Origin: Gemmatimonadales bacterium
GTDB taxonomy: Bacteria > Gemmatimonadota > Gemmatimonadetes > Gemmatimonadales > GWC2-71-9
Assembly: GCA_036265815.1 (NCBI GenBank)
Contig: DATAOI010000028.1
Span: 1-64,000 of the forward strand
Length of the DNA stretch: 64,000 bases
Direction of reading: 5' to 3'
This document shows, in pieces, positions 34,017 to 42,941 of the stretch. Position numbers and translations under genes: made by a program. Under the pieces are notes generated by a model. That model made no database searches and had not been told where the DNA came from. It was given only the letters and a program-made list of their open reading frames with translations. Positions within the stretch are counted from its first letter, which is position 1. Each line of letters opens with the position of its first letter.

Positions 34017-35966
34017 TTACCCTCCCGCCGCCTGGGTGGCGGCTTCCCAGCGTTCGAAGGCCTGGTCCAGCGCGCGCCGGGCCTGTTCTAACTCCTGTCC
34101 CAGCATGCCTGCGCGCCTGCCGCCATCGGGCGTGAGGTAGAGGTCCGGATCCTCCAGCCGCGCCGTCACCAGTGCGAGCCGAGCCTCGCACTCAGACACC
34201 TGTGCCTCGGCGGCGCTCACCTCGCGCTCGGCGGTCTTGGCGCCCCCGGTCTTCCGCTTGCGATCGTCGCTCGGTGCCCGCGTCTGTTTTCGATCCCGCA
34301 CCCGGCGCAGCGATTCCGCCTCGGCGGCCGCGACAACGGCCGCGTGAGCCCGCTCCGCGCTCGCGACCTCCCATTCAGCGAACGATCCGGGAAAGTCGGT
34401 GATCCGCCGGTCGTGCAACACCCAGACCCGGGTGGTCAGCGTGCGCAACAAGGCCCGGTCGTGACTCACCAGCAGCACCGTGCCGTCGTACTCCTCGATC
34501 GCGTCCTCCAACGCCTCGATGGATTCCACGTCGAGGTGATTGGTTGGCTCGTCGAAGAGGAGCAGGTTGGCGCCGGAGAGCATCAGCATCGCCAGGGCCA
34601 CCCGGGCGCGTTCTCCCCCGGAGAGCGTTCCGGCCTTCCGCAGCACCGTGTCGCCGGAGAACCCGAATCGGCCCAGGTGGCCCTGAATGGGGCCGCGCCC
34701 CCACGCGGGGCGCAGGTAGGCGATGATGTCGTACAGCGACCTGTCGGGTGGGACCTGCGCCAGGTCCTGCCGGTAGTACCCGATTTGTACAGAGTCGGGC
34801 ACCTGGAGCGAGCCGTGGTCGAGCGCCCGTTCGCCGGTGATGGCGTACAGCAGCGTCGATTTCCCTGCTCCATTGGGCCCTACCAACCCCACCACCTCGC
34901 CCCGTTGGAGCCGGGCCGTGAAGCCGGTGAGCAGGGTGCGCCCGGCCACCTCCAGGCGGACCTCCCTGGCGGCGATCACTTGGTCGCCGCCCCGCTCGTC
35001 GGCCGTCAGCCGGAGCGCCATGGCTCCCTCGTCCCCCGGTGGCGGGCTCAGCCGCTGCACCCGCTCCAGTCGCCGCCGCCGGCCTTTGGCCTGGGCGCTG
35101 TTCTGGCCCGCGATATTCCGGCGGATGAAGTCTTCCTCGACGGCCAGGCTCCGCGCCTGGGTGGTGAACGCGCGCTGCTGGGAGAGCCTGCGTTCGGCGC
35201 GCTGGCGGAGAAAGGCCTCGTAGTCCCCCTGGTAGATCACCGCGGTCTGCTGCTCCAGGTGCAGCACGTGATCCACCACTGCCTGGAGGAACGCGCGGTC
35301 ATGGCTGATGAGCAGCACGGTGGCATCCAGGCCGCGGAGGTATTCCTCCAGCCAGCGGGTGGTCTCCAGGTCGAGATGGTTGGTCGGCTCGTCCAGCAGC
35401 AGCACGTCCGCCTGGGTGACGAGCTGCTGCACCAGCCCCAGGCGCCCCCGCTCGCCGCCGCTCAGGCCGGCCAGTGGCCGAGTGCGGGCGACATCCGGAT
35501 CGAACCCGAGACCGTCGAGCACGGCGTCGATCCGCGCCGACAGCGTGTAGCCGCCTTCCCGCTCGAACCGCTCGAGGTCTCGATCGTAGCGCGCCAGCAT
35601 CTGGGGAGTGCACCGGTCGCCGGCCTCCGCCAGCGCGGCTCCCTGCTCTGCCAGCGAGCGCTCCAGCGACAGCAGATCGGCGAAGCCACCGGCGGCGGCC
35701 TCCCAGACCGTCGTGGCGCCGGCGAACTCCCGGTGCTGCTCCATCAGCGCGTACCGGAGACCCGACGCGCGGGCGACCGTGCCTCGGGTCGGCTCGGCCT
35801 CACCGGTGATGATCCGGAGTAGGGTGGTCTTGCCTGAGCCGTTCCGGCCGATGATCCCCCACCGCTCGCCCCGCGCGATGGTGACCGTGACGTCCGCGAA
35901 GAGCCGGGTGGCCCCGAACTCGACCGCGACGCCGGACAGCGCGAGCTGGGTCACCGGCCCGTCCAC
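34017..35966 (-). CDS. ABC-F family ATPase (translation-type, two ABC domains)
   Basis: The 649-residue protein has two nucleotide-binding domains joined by a linker and no membrane segments. The first has GRNGSGKTT, LSGGERGRLGL and LLLDEPTNHLDLE; the second has GPNGAGKSTLLY, LSGGERARVALAML and LLFDEPTNHLDVE. A C-terminal segment after about 555 is coiled-coil (EREVSAAEAQVSECEARLALV). ABC-F proteins act on ribosomes; some confer antibiotic protection. Subtype is not assigned. GTG start overlaps the ArsC-like gene by 16 nt. Confidence 0.93.
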   Translation of the reverse strand: MDGPVTQLALSGVAVEFGATRLFADVTVTIARGERWGIIGRNGSGKTTLLRIITGEAEPTRGTVARASGLRYALMEQHREFAGATTVWEAAAGGFADLLSLERSLAEQGAALAEAGDRCTPQMLARYDRDLERFEREGGYTLSARIDAVLDGLGFDPDVARTRPLAGLSGGERGRLGLVQQLVTQADVLLLDEPTNHLDLETTRWLEEYLRGLDATVLLISHDRAFLQAVVDHVLHLEQQTAVIYQGDYEAFLRQRAERRLSQQRAFTTQARSLAVEEDFIRRNIAGQNSAQAKGRRRRLERVQRLSPPPGDEGAMALRLTADERGGDQVIAAREVRLEVAGRTLLTGFTARLQRGEVVGLVGPNGAGKSTLLYAITGERALDHGSLQVPDSVQIGYYRQDLAQVPPDRSLYDIIAYLRPAWGRGPIQGHLGRFGFSGDTVLRKAGTLSGGERARVALAMLMLSGANLLLFDEPTNHLDVESIEALEDAIEEYDGTVLLVSHDRALLRTLTTRVWVLHDRRITDFPGSFAEWEVASAERAHAAVVAAAEAESLRRVRDRKQTRAPSDDRKRKTGGAKTAEREVSAAEAQVSECEARLALVTARLEDPDLYLTPDGGRRAGMLGQELEQARRALDQAFERWEAATQAAGG

Positions 35967-36298
35967 TCCCGCCAGGCCGGCTCATCGTCCCCCACGGTGA
36001 GCTGCTGCTGGAAGCGGACCAGCGGCATCCGCAGCAGGAGCGGCTCCTCGGCCAGGCGGTCGAGCCAGCGCTCGTCGCTCAGCCGGGCCGCGCCCAGTCC
36101 GAGCTCGGCGAAGCGGCGCGAGCCGCGATCGAGCAGCGCCTGGACCCCGAACTTCTGGGCGAAGCGCTTGAGCTCCCCGGGCGAGGCGGCGCGCTCGAGC
36201 AGGTCAACGAAATGGGTCTTGACCCTGCGCTCGGCGAAGAAGCGCAGCGCCTTCCGGGTGTCGGCGCTCTTGCGGATGCCGAAGATCTGGACTTCCAT
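35951..36298 (-). CDS. ArsC/Spx-like thioredoxin-fold protein lacking the redox cysteine
   Basis: The 115-residue protein aligns with the ArsC/YffB family (EVQIFGIRKSADTRKALRFF, KTHFVDLLERAASPGEL, RMPLVRFQ). In canonical members the motif is GIxxCDTxxKA; here Ser and Ala occupy the Cys position (GIRKSADTRKA), so reductase chemistry via that Cys is not expected. It could be a regulator or binding protein. Its ATG lies 8 nt after TAAATT (36312-36307), the same distance as in the TetR leaderless promoter, although this hexamer includes the MOSC stop codon. Confidence 0.8.
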   Translation of the reverse strand: MEVQIFGIRKSADTRKALRFFAERRVKTHFVDLLERAASPGELKRFAQKFGVQALLDRGSRRFAELGLGAARLSDERWLDRLAEEPLLLRMPLVRFQQQLTVGDDEPAWREWTGR

Positions 36299-36309
36299 GG
36301 GGCGGGAAT

Positions 36310-37113
36310 TTACACCCGGAGGGGCTGGCCGACCTCCAGCGTCCCGGTGCCCCGGTGCACGACATTCTGGCCGAAAAGGATCTTGCTGCCCTGCTTGCGG
36401 TAGGTGGCGAGGGTGCGGAGCGGCTCCTTCCCCCGCTCGGCGGTGGCTTGGTCGGTGGTGGTGATGACGCAGCGGTCACAGGGCTTGACGACATCGAAGG
36501 CGATCTCGCCGATGCGGAAGCTGGTGAGCTCGTCCTCCACGTAGGGTAGGCCGCCTGCGACCACCAGGTTGGGGCGGAAGCGGTTCATCGGGAGCGGGAC
36601 GCCGAGCCGCCCATTCAGATCGGCCAGGGATCCCTCGCTGAGGAGCAGAAAGGGGAAACCGTCTGCGAAGCTTACCCGTGAGCCGTGCGATGTCGGCGGG
36701 GTATACAACGGGTCGGTGGGTCGGACCGAATCCTCTGGCATGTACACCAGGCTGCAGTCGCAGCCCAACACCCTGGAAAACCATTCGGCGGGTCCTGTCC
36801 CGAGCCAGAGCGCCTCACAGCGATCTCGCCAGACTCGGACGGAGGTGCGCACCGGCGACGTGGGCACAAGTGGCAGTTCCAGCGCCGGGCTCGCCTCCGC
36901 CACGACCCGAAGCACCCCCTGGGTGATCGAGGGACGAATCAGGGCGAGACGAGGATGAGTCCGCTGGGTGAGAAACGTTCCGCTCGCGTCGACCACCATC
37001 CACCGGCGGTCGTGATGCAGGCCGAACGCATCCACGTCCCAGGTGGAGAGGGGGATTCCGGCTGCGGATTTGATGGGATAGAGGGTTAGACCCCCGAGCC
37101 TGAGTTCCGACAT
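36310..37113 (-). CDS. MOSC-domain protein (YcbX / mARC-like)
   Basis: The 267-residue protein has an N-terminal MOSC_N beta barrel (GLTLYPIKSAAGIPL, about 8-120) and a MOSC domain carrying the Cys expected to bind molybdenum cofactor in VKPCDRCVITTTDQ. Relatives such as YcbX and mARC reduce N-hydroxylated compounds using a sulfurated molybdenum cofactor with a partner electron donor. No ferredoxin domain is fused here, unlike E. coli YcbX, so a separate reductase is needed. Followed by the ArsC-like gene. Confidence 0.9.
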   Translation of the reverse strand: MSELRLGGLTLYPIKSAAGIPLSTWDVDAFGLHHDRRWMVVDASGTFLTQRTHPRLALIRPSITQGVLRVVAEASPALELPLVPTSPVRTSVRVWRDRCEALWLGTGPAEWFSRVLGCDCSLVYMPEDSVRPTDPLYTPPTSHGSRVSFADGFPFLLLSEGSLADLNGRLGVPLPMNRFRPNLVVAGGLPYVEDELTSFRIGEIAFDVVKPCDRCVITTTDQATAERGKEPLRTLATYRKQGSKILFGQNVVHRGTGTLEVGQPLRV

Positions 37114-37168
37114 GGCGCGATCTCGGCGCCCTACGCGGACCGTCTCATCAGAAGGCGAGCGCTGAGCC

Positions 37169-37780
37169 TCAATCCGAGGCTCGGTGCTGCTCGATCCAGG
37201 CCGCGAAGTGCAAGAGGAACCCGGCGAGAAATCGGCGAGTCGGCTCGTCCGTCAGCCTGCCCTCGATGTCGAAGCGCTCTTGGGCTCGGCCAACCAGGAC
37301 TTCAGGCTGAAGCATTACGGGGCTGTTGGTCAGCACGAACGCCTGGCGAAGCTGCATCTGGCCTCTCGCCGTTCCTGCCAGTCCGGTCGATGCGCCCATG
37401 ATGGCGATCGGTTTCCGTTCGAGGGCACTCCCCTTGAGGGGTTGCGACAGCCAATCAACCGCGTTCTTCAGGATACCGGGGACACCATGGTTGTACTCCG
37501 GTGTGGCGAAGAGGAGACCATCGCACGCCCCGATGGCGGTTCGGAGGTGTGCGACGGAACCGGGAGTACCGGAGGAGTCCAGGTCGGCGTTGAACATCGG
37601 CAGCAGCGCCAGGTCTTCAATCGTGATCATCATTGTGGAGGGCACGAGCTCCTGCGCAGCCCGGAGCAGCGCACGGTTGTAGGAGCCGCTTCGGAGGCTC
37701 CCGGCGACCCCGACCACCCTGAGCAATCTGCCAGCGTTTCCGGCGGTCACGACTGGTCCTTGCCCATTGTTCGTGAGCAC
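37169..37780 (-). CDS. NADPH-dependent FMN reductase-family oxidoreductase
   Basis: The 203-residue flavodoxin-like protein has GVAGSLRSGSYNRALLRAA (FMN phosphate-binding loop), LPMFNADLD, and PEYNHGVPGILKNAVDWLS, the family hallmark. Members reduce quinones, azo dyes or chromate with NAD(P)H. The ORF begins GTG 37780 after an AAGGCAGGA stretch. Its beginning overlaps the truncated methyltransferase remnant on the same strand. The gene marks the last accessory metabolism gene before the polysaccharide region. Confidence 0.9.
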   Translation of the reverse strand: MLTNNGQGPVVTAGNAGRLLRVVGVAGSLRSGSYNRALLRAAQELVPSTMMITIEDLALLPMFNADLDSSGTPGSVAHLRTAIGACDGLLFATPEYNHGVPGILKNAVDWLSQPLKGSALERKPIAIMGASTGLAGTARGQMQLRQAFVLTNSPVMLQPEVLVGRAQERFDIEGRLTDEPTRRFLAGFLLHFAAWIEQHRASD

Positions 37781-38013
37781 TGGTCCTGCCTTACCAAATC
37801 GGAGTCGAAGAAAATCCCGTTGGCAAGGTCATGAACCAGGACATTCGCCGGGAGCGACTTGAACCGCCGTAGACGCTTGCCCCTGATCAGACGTGGAGCG
37901 AGTGCCCTGAGCAATTTGTTCCGGTTCAGCCGTAGGTACATTGACCAGTCGATGTTGATCACCTCGGGCCGCGAGCTGGTGTTGGTGCCACATCCCAGGT
38001 TAAGCACCTTCAT
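37747..38013 (-). pseudogene. SAM-dependent methyltransferase N-terminal remnant
   Basis: The first about 70 residues match methyltransferases common beside polysaccharide genes: MKVLNLGCGTNTSSRPEVIN (SAM-binding GxGxxT-like), then SLPANVLVHDLANGIFFDS. The homology ends abruptly at FDSD, and the next 17 codons (LVRQDQCSRTM...) are foreign to the family and overlap the FMN-reductase start. The C-terminal half, including the catalytic pocket, is missing. This marks a recombination scar at the edge of the glycan cluster. Confidence 0.7.
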
Positions 38014-38374
38014 GTCGACCGGCCTCCGAACGTCAAGGTTGCGTGGCGATTCGAAGTCTTGTCAAGCAAGGATGGCAGCGGCCCGCCCGAGCCACTCGTT
38101 TCATGTCGCCGGCCGTCCGTGGCAGCATCGAGGGCAGCGCCAACTATGGGTGCCAGGTTTTCTTATGGCGTCAGGATAGGTGCTAACCATAACCCTGTCC
38201 TCGGCGGGCACCAACTTTCGTGCAGGCCTGAGTTTGGGCGTCCTTGCAGGGCGGCTCCAAGGCTACCATACTCGGGAGCGACTGACGAGGAAAACGCCCA
38301 AGCACGGCCCCCCGGTCGGGCGTGCCTGAGGCTGGCTGGCCTGTTGATCAGGGTCTCTCTCTCCGAGCAAAGGC
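38014..38374. other. Intergenic region, no gene seen
   Basis: Between the methyltransferase remnant and the first glycosyltransferase I see no coding sequence with family motifs. The short open frames here are GC-rich noise, and no convincing promoter pair is visible in either direction. It probably contains the promoter of the divergent polysaccharide operon starting at 38375, but I cannot place it. Confidence 0.3.
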
Positions 38375-39622
38375 ATGAGGATTCTTTTGTCGGCGTACGC
38401 CTGCGCCCCACATGTTGGAAGTGAGCCTGGCATCGGCTGGGGCGTCGCCTTGGAGCTGGCCAAGCGGCACACCGTGTGGGTGCTAACTCGGGCGAACAAC
38501 CGTCCTGAGCACGAGCGGGCGTTCAGCGAGACTCCCAGGCCGATGAACCTTCACTTCATCTACTACGACCTGCCCGGCTGGCTGTCGTTCTGGAAGAGAG
38601 GGGCACGCGGCTGGCGACTGTATTACTGGTTATGGCAATTGGGCTCCGTTCGGACAGTCCGCCGGCTGCTACGCAGTGAAGAGATCGACCTGTGCCAGCA
38701 CATCACCATCGGCATGGACTACATGCCCTCGGGGCTGGCATTGATCCACAAGCCTTTCTTGTGGGGACCCGTGGGGAGCGAGAACATCCATCCAGACATT
38801 CACAGCTCTCTCCCACTTGGCGAGCGGATGGGTGAGTGGCGTCGTATTCTTTTGCGTTTTCTGGCCCGTTACTGTGATCCCTTCGTCTGGCTGACGCGCG
38901 CGCGCGCAGACCTCATCTTGTGCTTTACCTCCACTGAAAGTCGGGCCCGGTCCTTCTATTTACGTTCGGCACCCAAGGTGATTCCCGTCGTTCAGACCGG
39001 CCTGGAGATCGGTACTGGCAGAGCTCCGGCGGAGCCCGCGGCTCCCCCTCAGCCCTTTACGGTCGTTTTTGCAGGCCGCCTGGTACACTGGAAAGGCGCC
39101 CTGCTGGCCGCTGAGGCGTTCGCAGTGTTCGCGTCCAGGGTCAAAGGCGCACGTCTTCTTGTGATCGGCGAGGGCCCGCTGAGGGGGGCCATGGAGCAAA
39201 CGTTTCGGACTGCCGCGGTGGAGGATCGTGTCGAATTTACTGGCACTGTGCCTCCCGAGATTCTCATGCAGCGTCTCCGCACCAGCGACGTGTTCCTGTA
39301 CCCGGCTTTTCGTCACGGGTTGGCCACCGTTTGTCTCCAGGCCATGGCCTCGGGGCTGCCTGTTGTTTGCCTTCGCGATGGTCCCATCGGGGAGGCGGTG
39401 GGGTCGGAGTGCGGCGTGACCATTCCGGTGACTGCCCCGGAGCTTCCTGCTGCGCTGGGGGCCGCGCTGGCCCTGCTGCACGACGACCCCGAACATCGAG
39501 CCCGCCTTGCACAGAACGCAATCGCTCGGATCCAGCGGGACTACAGCTACCAGGCAGTTGTGCAACGGTGGGAGCCGCTCTATGAGAAGGTGGTGATGAA
39601 ACCACTCGGGTCGACGGCGTGA
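38375..39622 (+). CDS. GT4-family glycosyltransferase
   Basis: The 415-residue protein has a Rossmann-type N-terminal domain (LLSAYACAPHVGSEPGIGWG, the glycine turn) and a GT4 C-terminal donor-binding domain (VVFAGRLVHWKGALLAAEAF, GEGPLRGAMEQTF, RHGLATVCLQAMASGLPVVCL). The usual donor-contact Glu of the E-x7-E motif is in part replaced: the first position is His in RHGLATV. It transfers a sugar in glycan assembly in the cytoplasm; donor unknown. The next gene starts inside its stop (GTGA). Confidence 0.9.
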   Translation: MRILLSAYACAPHVGSEPGIGWGVALELAKRHTVWVLTRANNRPEHERAFSETPRPMNLHFIYYDLPGWLSFWKRGARGWRLYYWLWQLGSVRTVRRLLRSEEIDLCQHITIGMDYMPSGLALIHKPFLWGPVGSENIHPDIHSSLPLGERMGEWRRILLRFLARYCDPFVWLTRARADLILCFTSTESRARSFYLRSAPKVIPVVQTGLEIGTGRAPAEPAAPPQPFTVVFAGRLVHWKGALLAAEAFAVFASRVKGARLLVIGEGPLRGAMEQTFRTAAVEDRVEFTGTVPPEILMQRLRTSDVFLYPAFRHGLATVCLQAMASGLPVVCLRDGPIGEAVGSECGVTIPVTAPELPAALGAALALLHDDPEHRARLAQNAIARIQRDYSYQAVVQRWEPLYEKVVMKPLGSTA

Positions 39623-40626
39623 TCCACCCGCCGGCCCCGCGCGTATCCGTCTGTATCTGTGCCTTCAACGCGGCACGCTTTCTGGACGCGGCACTGGCAA
39701 GTGCTGCTCAGCAGACCTACCGCAACCTGGAAATCCTCGTGATCGACGATGGGTCCTCCGACGAAACGGCGGCCGTCGCGACCCGTTGGTCGGAGACCGA
39801 CTCCCGAGTTCGGCTGCTCCACTTTGCCGAGAACCGGGGCATCGCGTACGCCCGCCAGACCGCGTTAGAGGCCGCCACCGGTGACTGGGTCGTCTTTTTG
39901 GATGCCGATGACGTCGCTCTGCCTGAGATGATTGAACGGCAGATGACCATGGCGCAGAATGACTCCTCGATCGCCGTCGTGGGTGTGGCTGCGATACTGA
40001 CGGGGCCTCGTGGACCCTCGGAGCCGATCGGCGTGCGGCGTGTCGGACCTTCCAGCAAGGACCACTTCCGGCAATTGGTCGAGAACTCCAAACTCGTGTT
40101 CATGGAGACTCCCGCGCTGATGTCGCGCCAGGTAGCCATCGAGGCCGGCGGGCTTCGGCTGTTTGCTTCGGAGCGTGATGCCACTGTGCACATGCGGGAC
40201 TTCGCCGAAGACCTCGATCTCTGGTGTCGCATATCTGATGTCGGTCGGCAGGGACGGTTCATGATCGCGCTGCCGGAGCCCTTGGTGTACATCCGCAAGA
40301 CGGCTGGCTCCCTCTCCTCGGTCAACTCCAGATTGATGGCCATGAAGATGGCCTGGATCAAGGACTGTCTGCGTCGCCGGCGCCAGGGCCGCCCCGAGTT
40401 GCAATACGACGACTTCGAACGGTCCATGACACGAGTGCAGTGGTTGCGATTCCAGTGGAAGGCTTTCGCCGCCCAACAATGGCGAGAGCTGGGTTCGGCC
40501 TACATGGAGCGGAAGTGGGTGGAGGCTGCCTGGCGATTGTTCCTGCTACTCCTGGTCAATCCACGTCGCTTGATACGGGGCCGAGTCCAGCGCATCCAAC
40601 AGCCAGCGAAGGTCGAGGACTCGTGA
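39619..40626 (+). CDS. GT2-family glycosyltransferase
   Basis: The 335-residue inverting GT-A enzyme starts PRVSVCICAFNAARFLDAAL, has VIDDGSSDETAAVATRW and the metal-binding DxD as FLDADDVALPEM, and a catalytic region with AEDLDLWCRI, the ED acid pair. It adds a sugar from a nucleotide donor to a lipid-linked glycan. GTG start overlaps the upstream GT4, and its own stop overlaps the flippase start, so three genes form a tightly coupled set. Confidence 0.93.
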   Translation: MIHPPAPRVSVCICAFNAARFLDAALASAAQQTYRNLEILVIDDGSSDETAAVATRWSETDSRVRLLHFAENRGIAYARQTALEAATGDWVVFLDADDVALPEMIERQMTMAQNDSSIAVVGVAAILTGPRGPSEPIGVRRVGPSSKDHFRQLVENSKLVFMETPALMSRQVAIEAGGLRLFASERDATVHMRDFAEDLDLWCRISDVGRQGRFMIALPEPLVYIRKTAGSLSSVNSRLMAMKMAWIKDCLRRRRQGRPELQYDDFERSMTRVQWLRFQWKAFAAQQWRELGSAYMERKWVEAAWRLFLLLLVNPRRLIRGRVQRIQQPAKVEDS

Positions 40627-41993
40627 GGAATGTGCAGGATGTGCTGATCCGCGCCCAGCCGGACTGGGTGAGGCGCTGGGTCGCGAAGGCATCATGGGCC
40701 GTGGCCGACCAGGCGTTTTTCGCGCTGTCGCAGTTCGCGATGAGCATCATGCTGGCACGGTGGCTCACGCCGCCGGAGTACGGCGCCTATGCAATGGTGT
40801 ACGGCGTGTTCCTCTTCATTGCCAGTCTGCACACCTCCCTCCTGACCGAGCCAATGCTGGTTTTCGCCAAGACCCGCTTTTCCCATGATTTCCAGCACTA
40901 TTTGAGCGCGCTGCGGCGGGCGCATCTGACGCTCACCGGTGTCGCGGGAGCATGCCTGCTCCTGGGAGCCGTCTTGGCGCGTGGTCAGACCGGCACGCCG
41001 GCAGCGCTCGGGCTGGCGGCGCTGGCGGCCGCGCAGCCGCTCATCCTGTTGGCATGGCTCTACCGCCGGGCATGCTACGTCCATGGTCACCCGGCCATGG
41101 CCGCGAGCGGAGGGTTGCTGCACCTCATCATCGTGGTCGCCGGAGTCATCCTGTTGGAAGCCTTGGGTGCGCTGTCCGTGCCCGGAGCGTTCTTGGTGTT
41201 CGGTGGTGCTGGCCTGGGCGCGTCTCTCTGGCTCGCCTGGCGCCTGAAGCGCGAGGACCTTACCGGGAACGAGCGTCGACCGCTGGTCCGGCGTGAAGTG
41301 CTCGTGGCGCACTGGAACTACGGGCGATGGTCCGTGATGACGGGGCTTATCAGCTGGGCATCGTACAATCTCTACTTTTTCTTGCTCCCGGCCTTCGTAG
41401 GCTTGTCAGCAACCGGTGCCTTCAAGGCTTTCCTCAACCTCGTGATGCCCGCTACACACGCCATTGCGGCCCTCTCGCTGCTGCTGTTGCCCATGCTCTC
41501 GAGAGAGACCGAGCGTGAGCCCTTCCAGCGGCAGATGGTCCGCGCGCTTGCCGTTTTCCTCGCCGGCTGCACATTATATGGCCTGATCGCTGGAATATTC
41601 TGGCACCCGATACTACGGCTCCTCTATGGGAGCGGCTACGTCTCCTACACCAGGTATCTGGGAACGCCGCAGCTCGTCTGGCTGATCGCGTTCCTTCCGG
41701 TTGGCGCGGCCTGTGTGTCGGTCTTGGGCAGTGCCCTCCGTGCAGTGGAACGCCCGGACCGAGTCTTCGGAGCGTATATCTTCTCCGGGATTGTGGGGAC
41801 CCTTCTAGGGATTGCGACGGTCGCTCGTTTGGGTCTGGAAGGCGCGATCATCGGGACAGCCCTGTACACCTGCGCCACCTCATTGGCACTGTATTGGCAT
41901 CTGCGCCGCGAGCTCGCGCAGTGGGGCCCGCAGTCGCGACGGGCTCCGGTAATGCCGATCGCCTCAGCGCAGAGTCCGACCGCGAGAGAATAG
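40623..41993 (+). CDS. Polysaccharide flippase (Wzx/MATE-like, MOP superfamily)
   Basis: From GTG 40623 the 456-residue protein has about 12-14 hydrophobic segments. Typical opening is WAVADQAFFALSQFAMSIML and PPEYGAYAMVYGVFLF, and the MOP-superfamily pattern continues with FLLPAFVGLSATGAFKAF. It should translocate lipid-linked repeat units across the inner membrane. An upstream frame to 40440 runs inside the GT2 gene and is a shadow. A GT2 stop and flippase start overlap (GTGA). Confidence 0.9.
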   Translation: MRNVQDVLIRAQPDWVRRWVAKASWAVADQAFFALSQFAMSIMLARWLTPPEYGAYAMVYGVFLFIASLHTSLLTEPMLVFAKTRFSHDFQHYLSALRRAHLTLTGVAGACLLLGAVLARGQTGTPAALGLAALAAAQPLILLAWLYRRACYVHGHPAMAASGGLLHLIIVVAGVILLEALGALSVPGAFLVFGGAGLGASLWLAWRLKREDLTGNERRPLVRREVLVAHWNYGRWSVMTGLISWASYNLYFFLLPAFVGLSATGAFKAFLNLVMPATHAIAALSLLLLPMLSRETEREPFQRQMVRALAVFLAGCTLYGLIAGIFWHPILRLLYGSGYVSYTRYLGTPQLVWLIAFLPVGAACVSVLGSALRAVERPDRVFGAYIFSGIVGTLLGIATVARLGLEGAIIGTALYTCATSLALYWHLRRELAQWGPQSRRAPVMPIASAQSPTARE

Positions 41994-42062
41994 CTTCTGA
42001 CGAACTGCGGCCCGGTCACCTCCTGGCCGGTGCCGCCGAAGCTCCCTCCTTCACACGATTTC

Positions 42063-42866
42063 ATGAATCTCGAGCAAAACCTGCCGCAGCTTGATCCGGC
42101 ACCATGGCTCCCGCTGCTCCGGCGACTGACCCAGATGTCTTCCTCGTGGTGCGTGTGGAAGAATGTGGATCGCGCGCTTGCCGGCTTCGGGGACATCGAC
42201 TCAGCTTCCATCCCCGCAGATCGGGAGAGGCTGCTCCGTGAGTTTCGCGAGTGGGCCTCGAGCCACGACATGGGACCGATCTTTGTCTGCCATCACTTGC
42301 CCGGCTCCGTCCTGGGGATCGCGGTGCGAGCCCGGGCGGAGCTGATCGAGCTGCAGCTGTGCGAGCAAGCGTTTTTTCGCGGCGCGGTGCTCTTCGCGGC
42401 CCATGACCTCGCACCACTGATGGAGATGGATGAAAGAGGGTTTCGGCGGCTGCGTCCGGGCTCCGAGGGTCTCCTGCTGCTGTTCTACAACTCGATGAAG
42501 CGGGGCGGTCGCCCATTGGTGGAAGGAGACAAGGCTGCACGCCCCCTCGACTTGATGAAGCGTGACCCGAAAGGCGTGGAGCTGGCAGCTCGGCTCTTCG
42601 GCTCGGTTCGGGCCCAGGCCCTGAGGGTCGCCAGCTGTGCCATGGAGGGCCGATGGGATCGGGGATCGGCCCTCCGGGTGGAGCTGTGGGCCATGGGACG
42701 GGGTCCGTTGAATCCAGTTCTGTTGGCCGCTCGACTGAAGCTCCGAGCCATGAATCTCGGGGTCTGTCCCCTGCTCCCGGTACTCAGTCGCGGCCGAAGG
42801 CTGCAGGGGAATGTCGACGAGTATCTTCGCAGCGTTGCGCGCACTCACGAGCCCATCGGCCCCTGA
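42063..42866 (+). CDS. Nucleotidyltransferase-like hypothetical protein of polysaccharide clusters
   Basis: From ATG 42063 the protein is 267 residues. It contains WCVWKNVDRALAGFGDIDSA near the N-terminus, with GDID reminiscent of the GDxD-type acidic pair of small nucleotidyltransferases, and DERGFRRLRPGSEGLLLLF further on. I recall similar proteins near dTMP-kinase-like genes in exopolysaccharide loci, but the nucleotidyltransferase call is weak. No signal peptide or membrane helix. GTG 42030 is an alternative start. It follows the flippase by 69 nt. Confidence 0.45.
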   Translation: MNLEQNLPQLDPAPWLPLLRRLTQMSSSWCVWKNVDRALAGFGDIDSASIPADRERLLREFREWASSHDMGPIFVCHHLPGSVLGIAVRARAELIELQLCEQAFFRGAVLFAAHDLAPLMEMDERGFRRLRPGSEGLLLLFYNSMKRGGRPLVEGDKAARPLDLMKRDPKGVELAARLFGSVRAQALRVASCAMEGRWDRGSALRVELWAMGRGPLNPVLLAARLKLRAMNLGVCPLLPVLSRGRRLQGNVDEYLRSVARTHEPIGP

Positions 42867-42941
42867 GCTCGGCTGCTGAAGCAGGAGGAGACCTCGCCCC
42901 TCTTGGTCCGTCAAATGCCAGCCTCAGGCCTGAGCTGGGCT

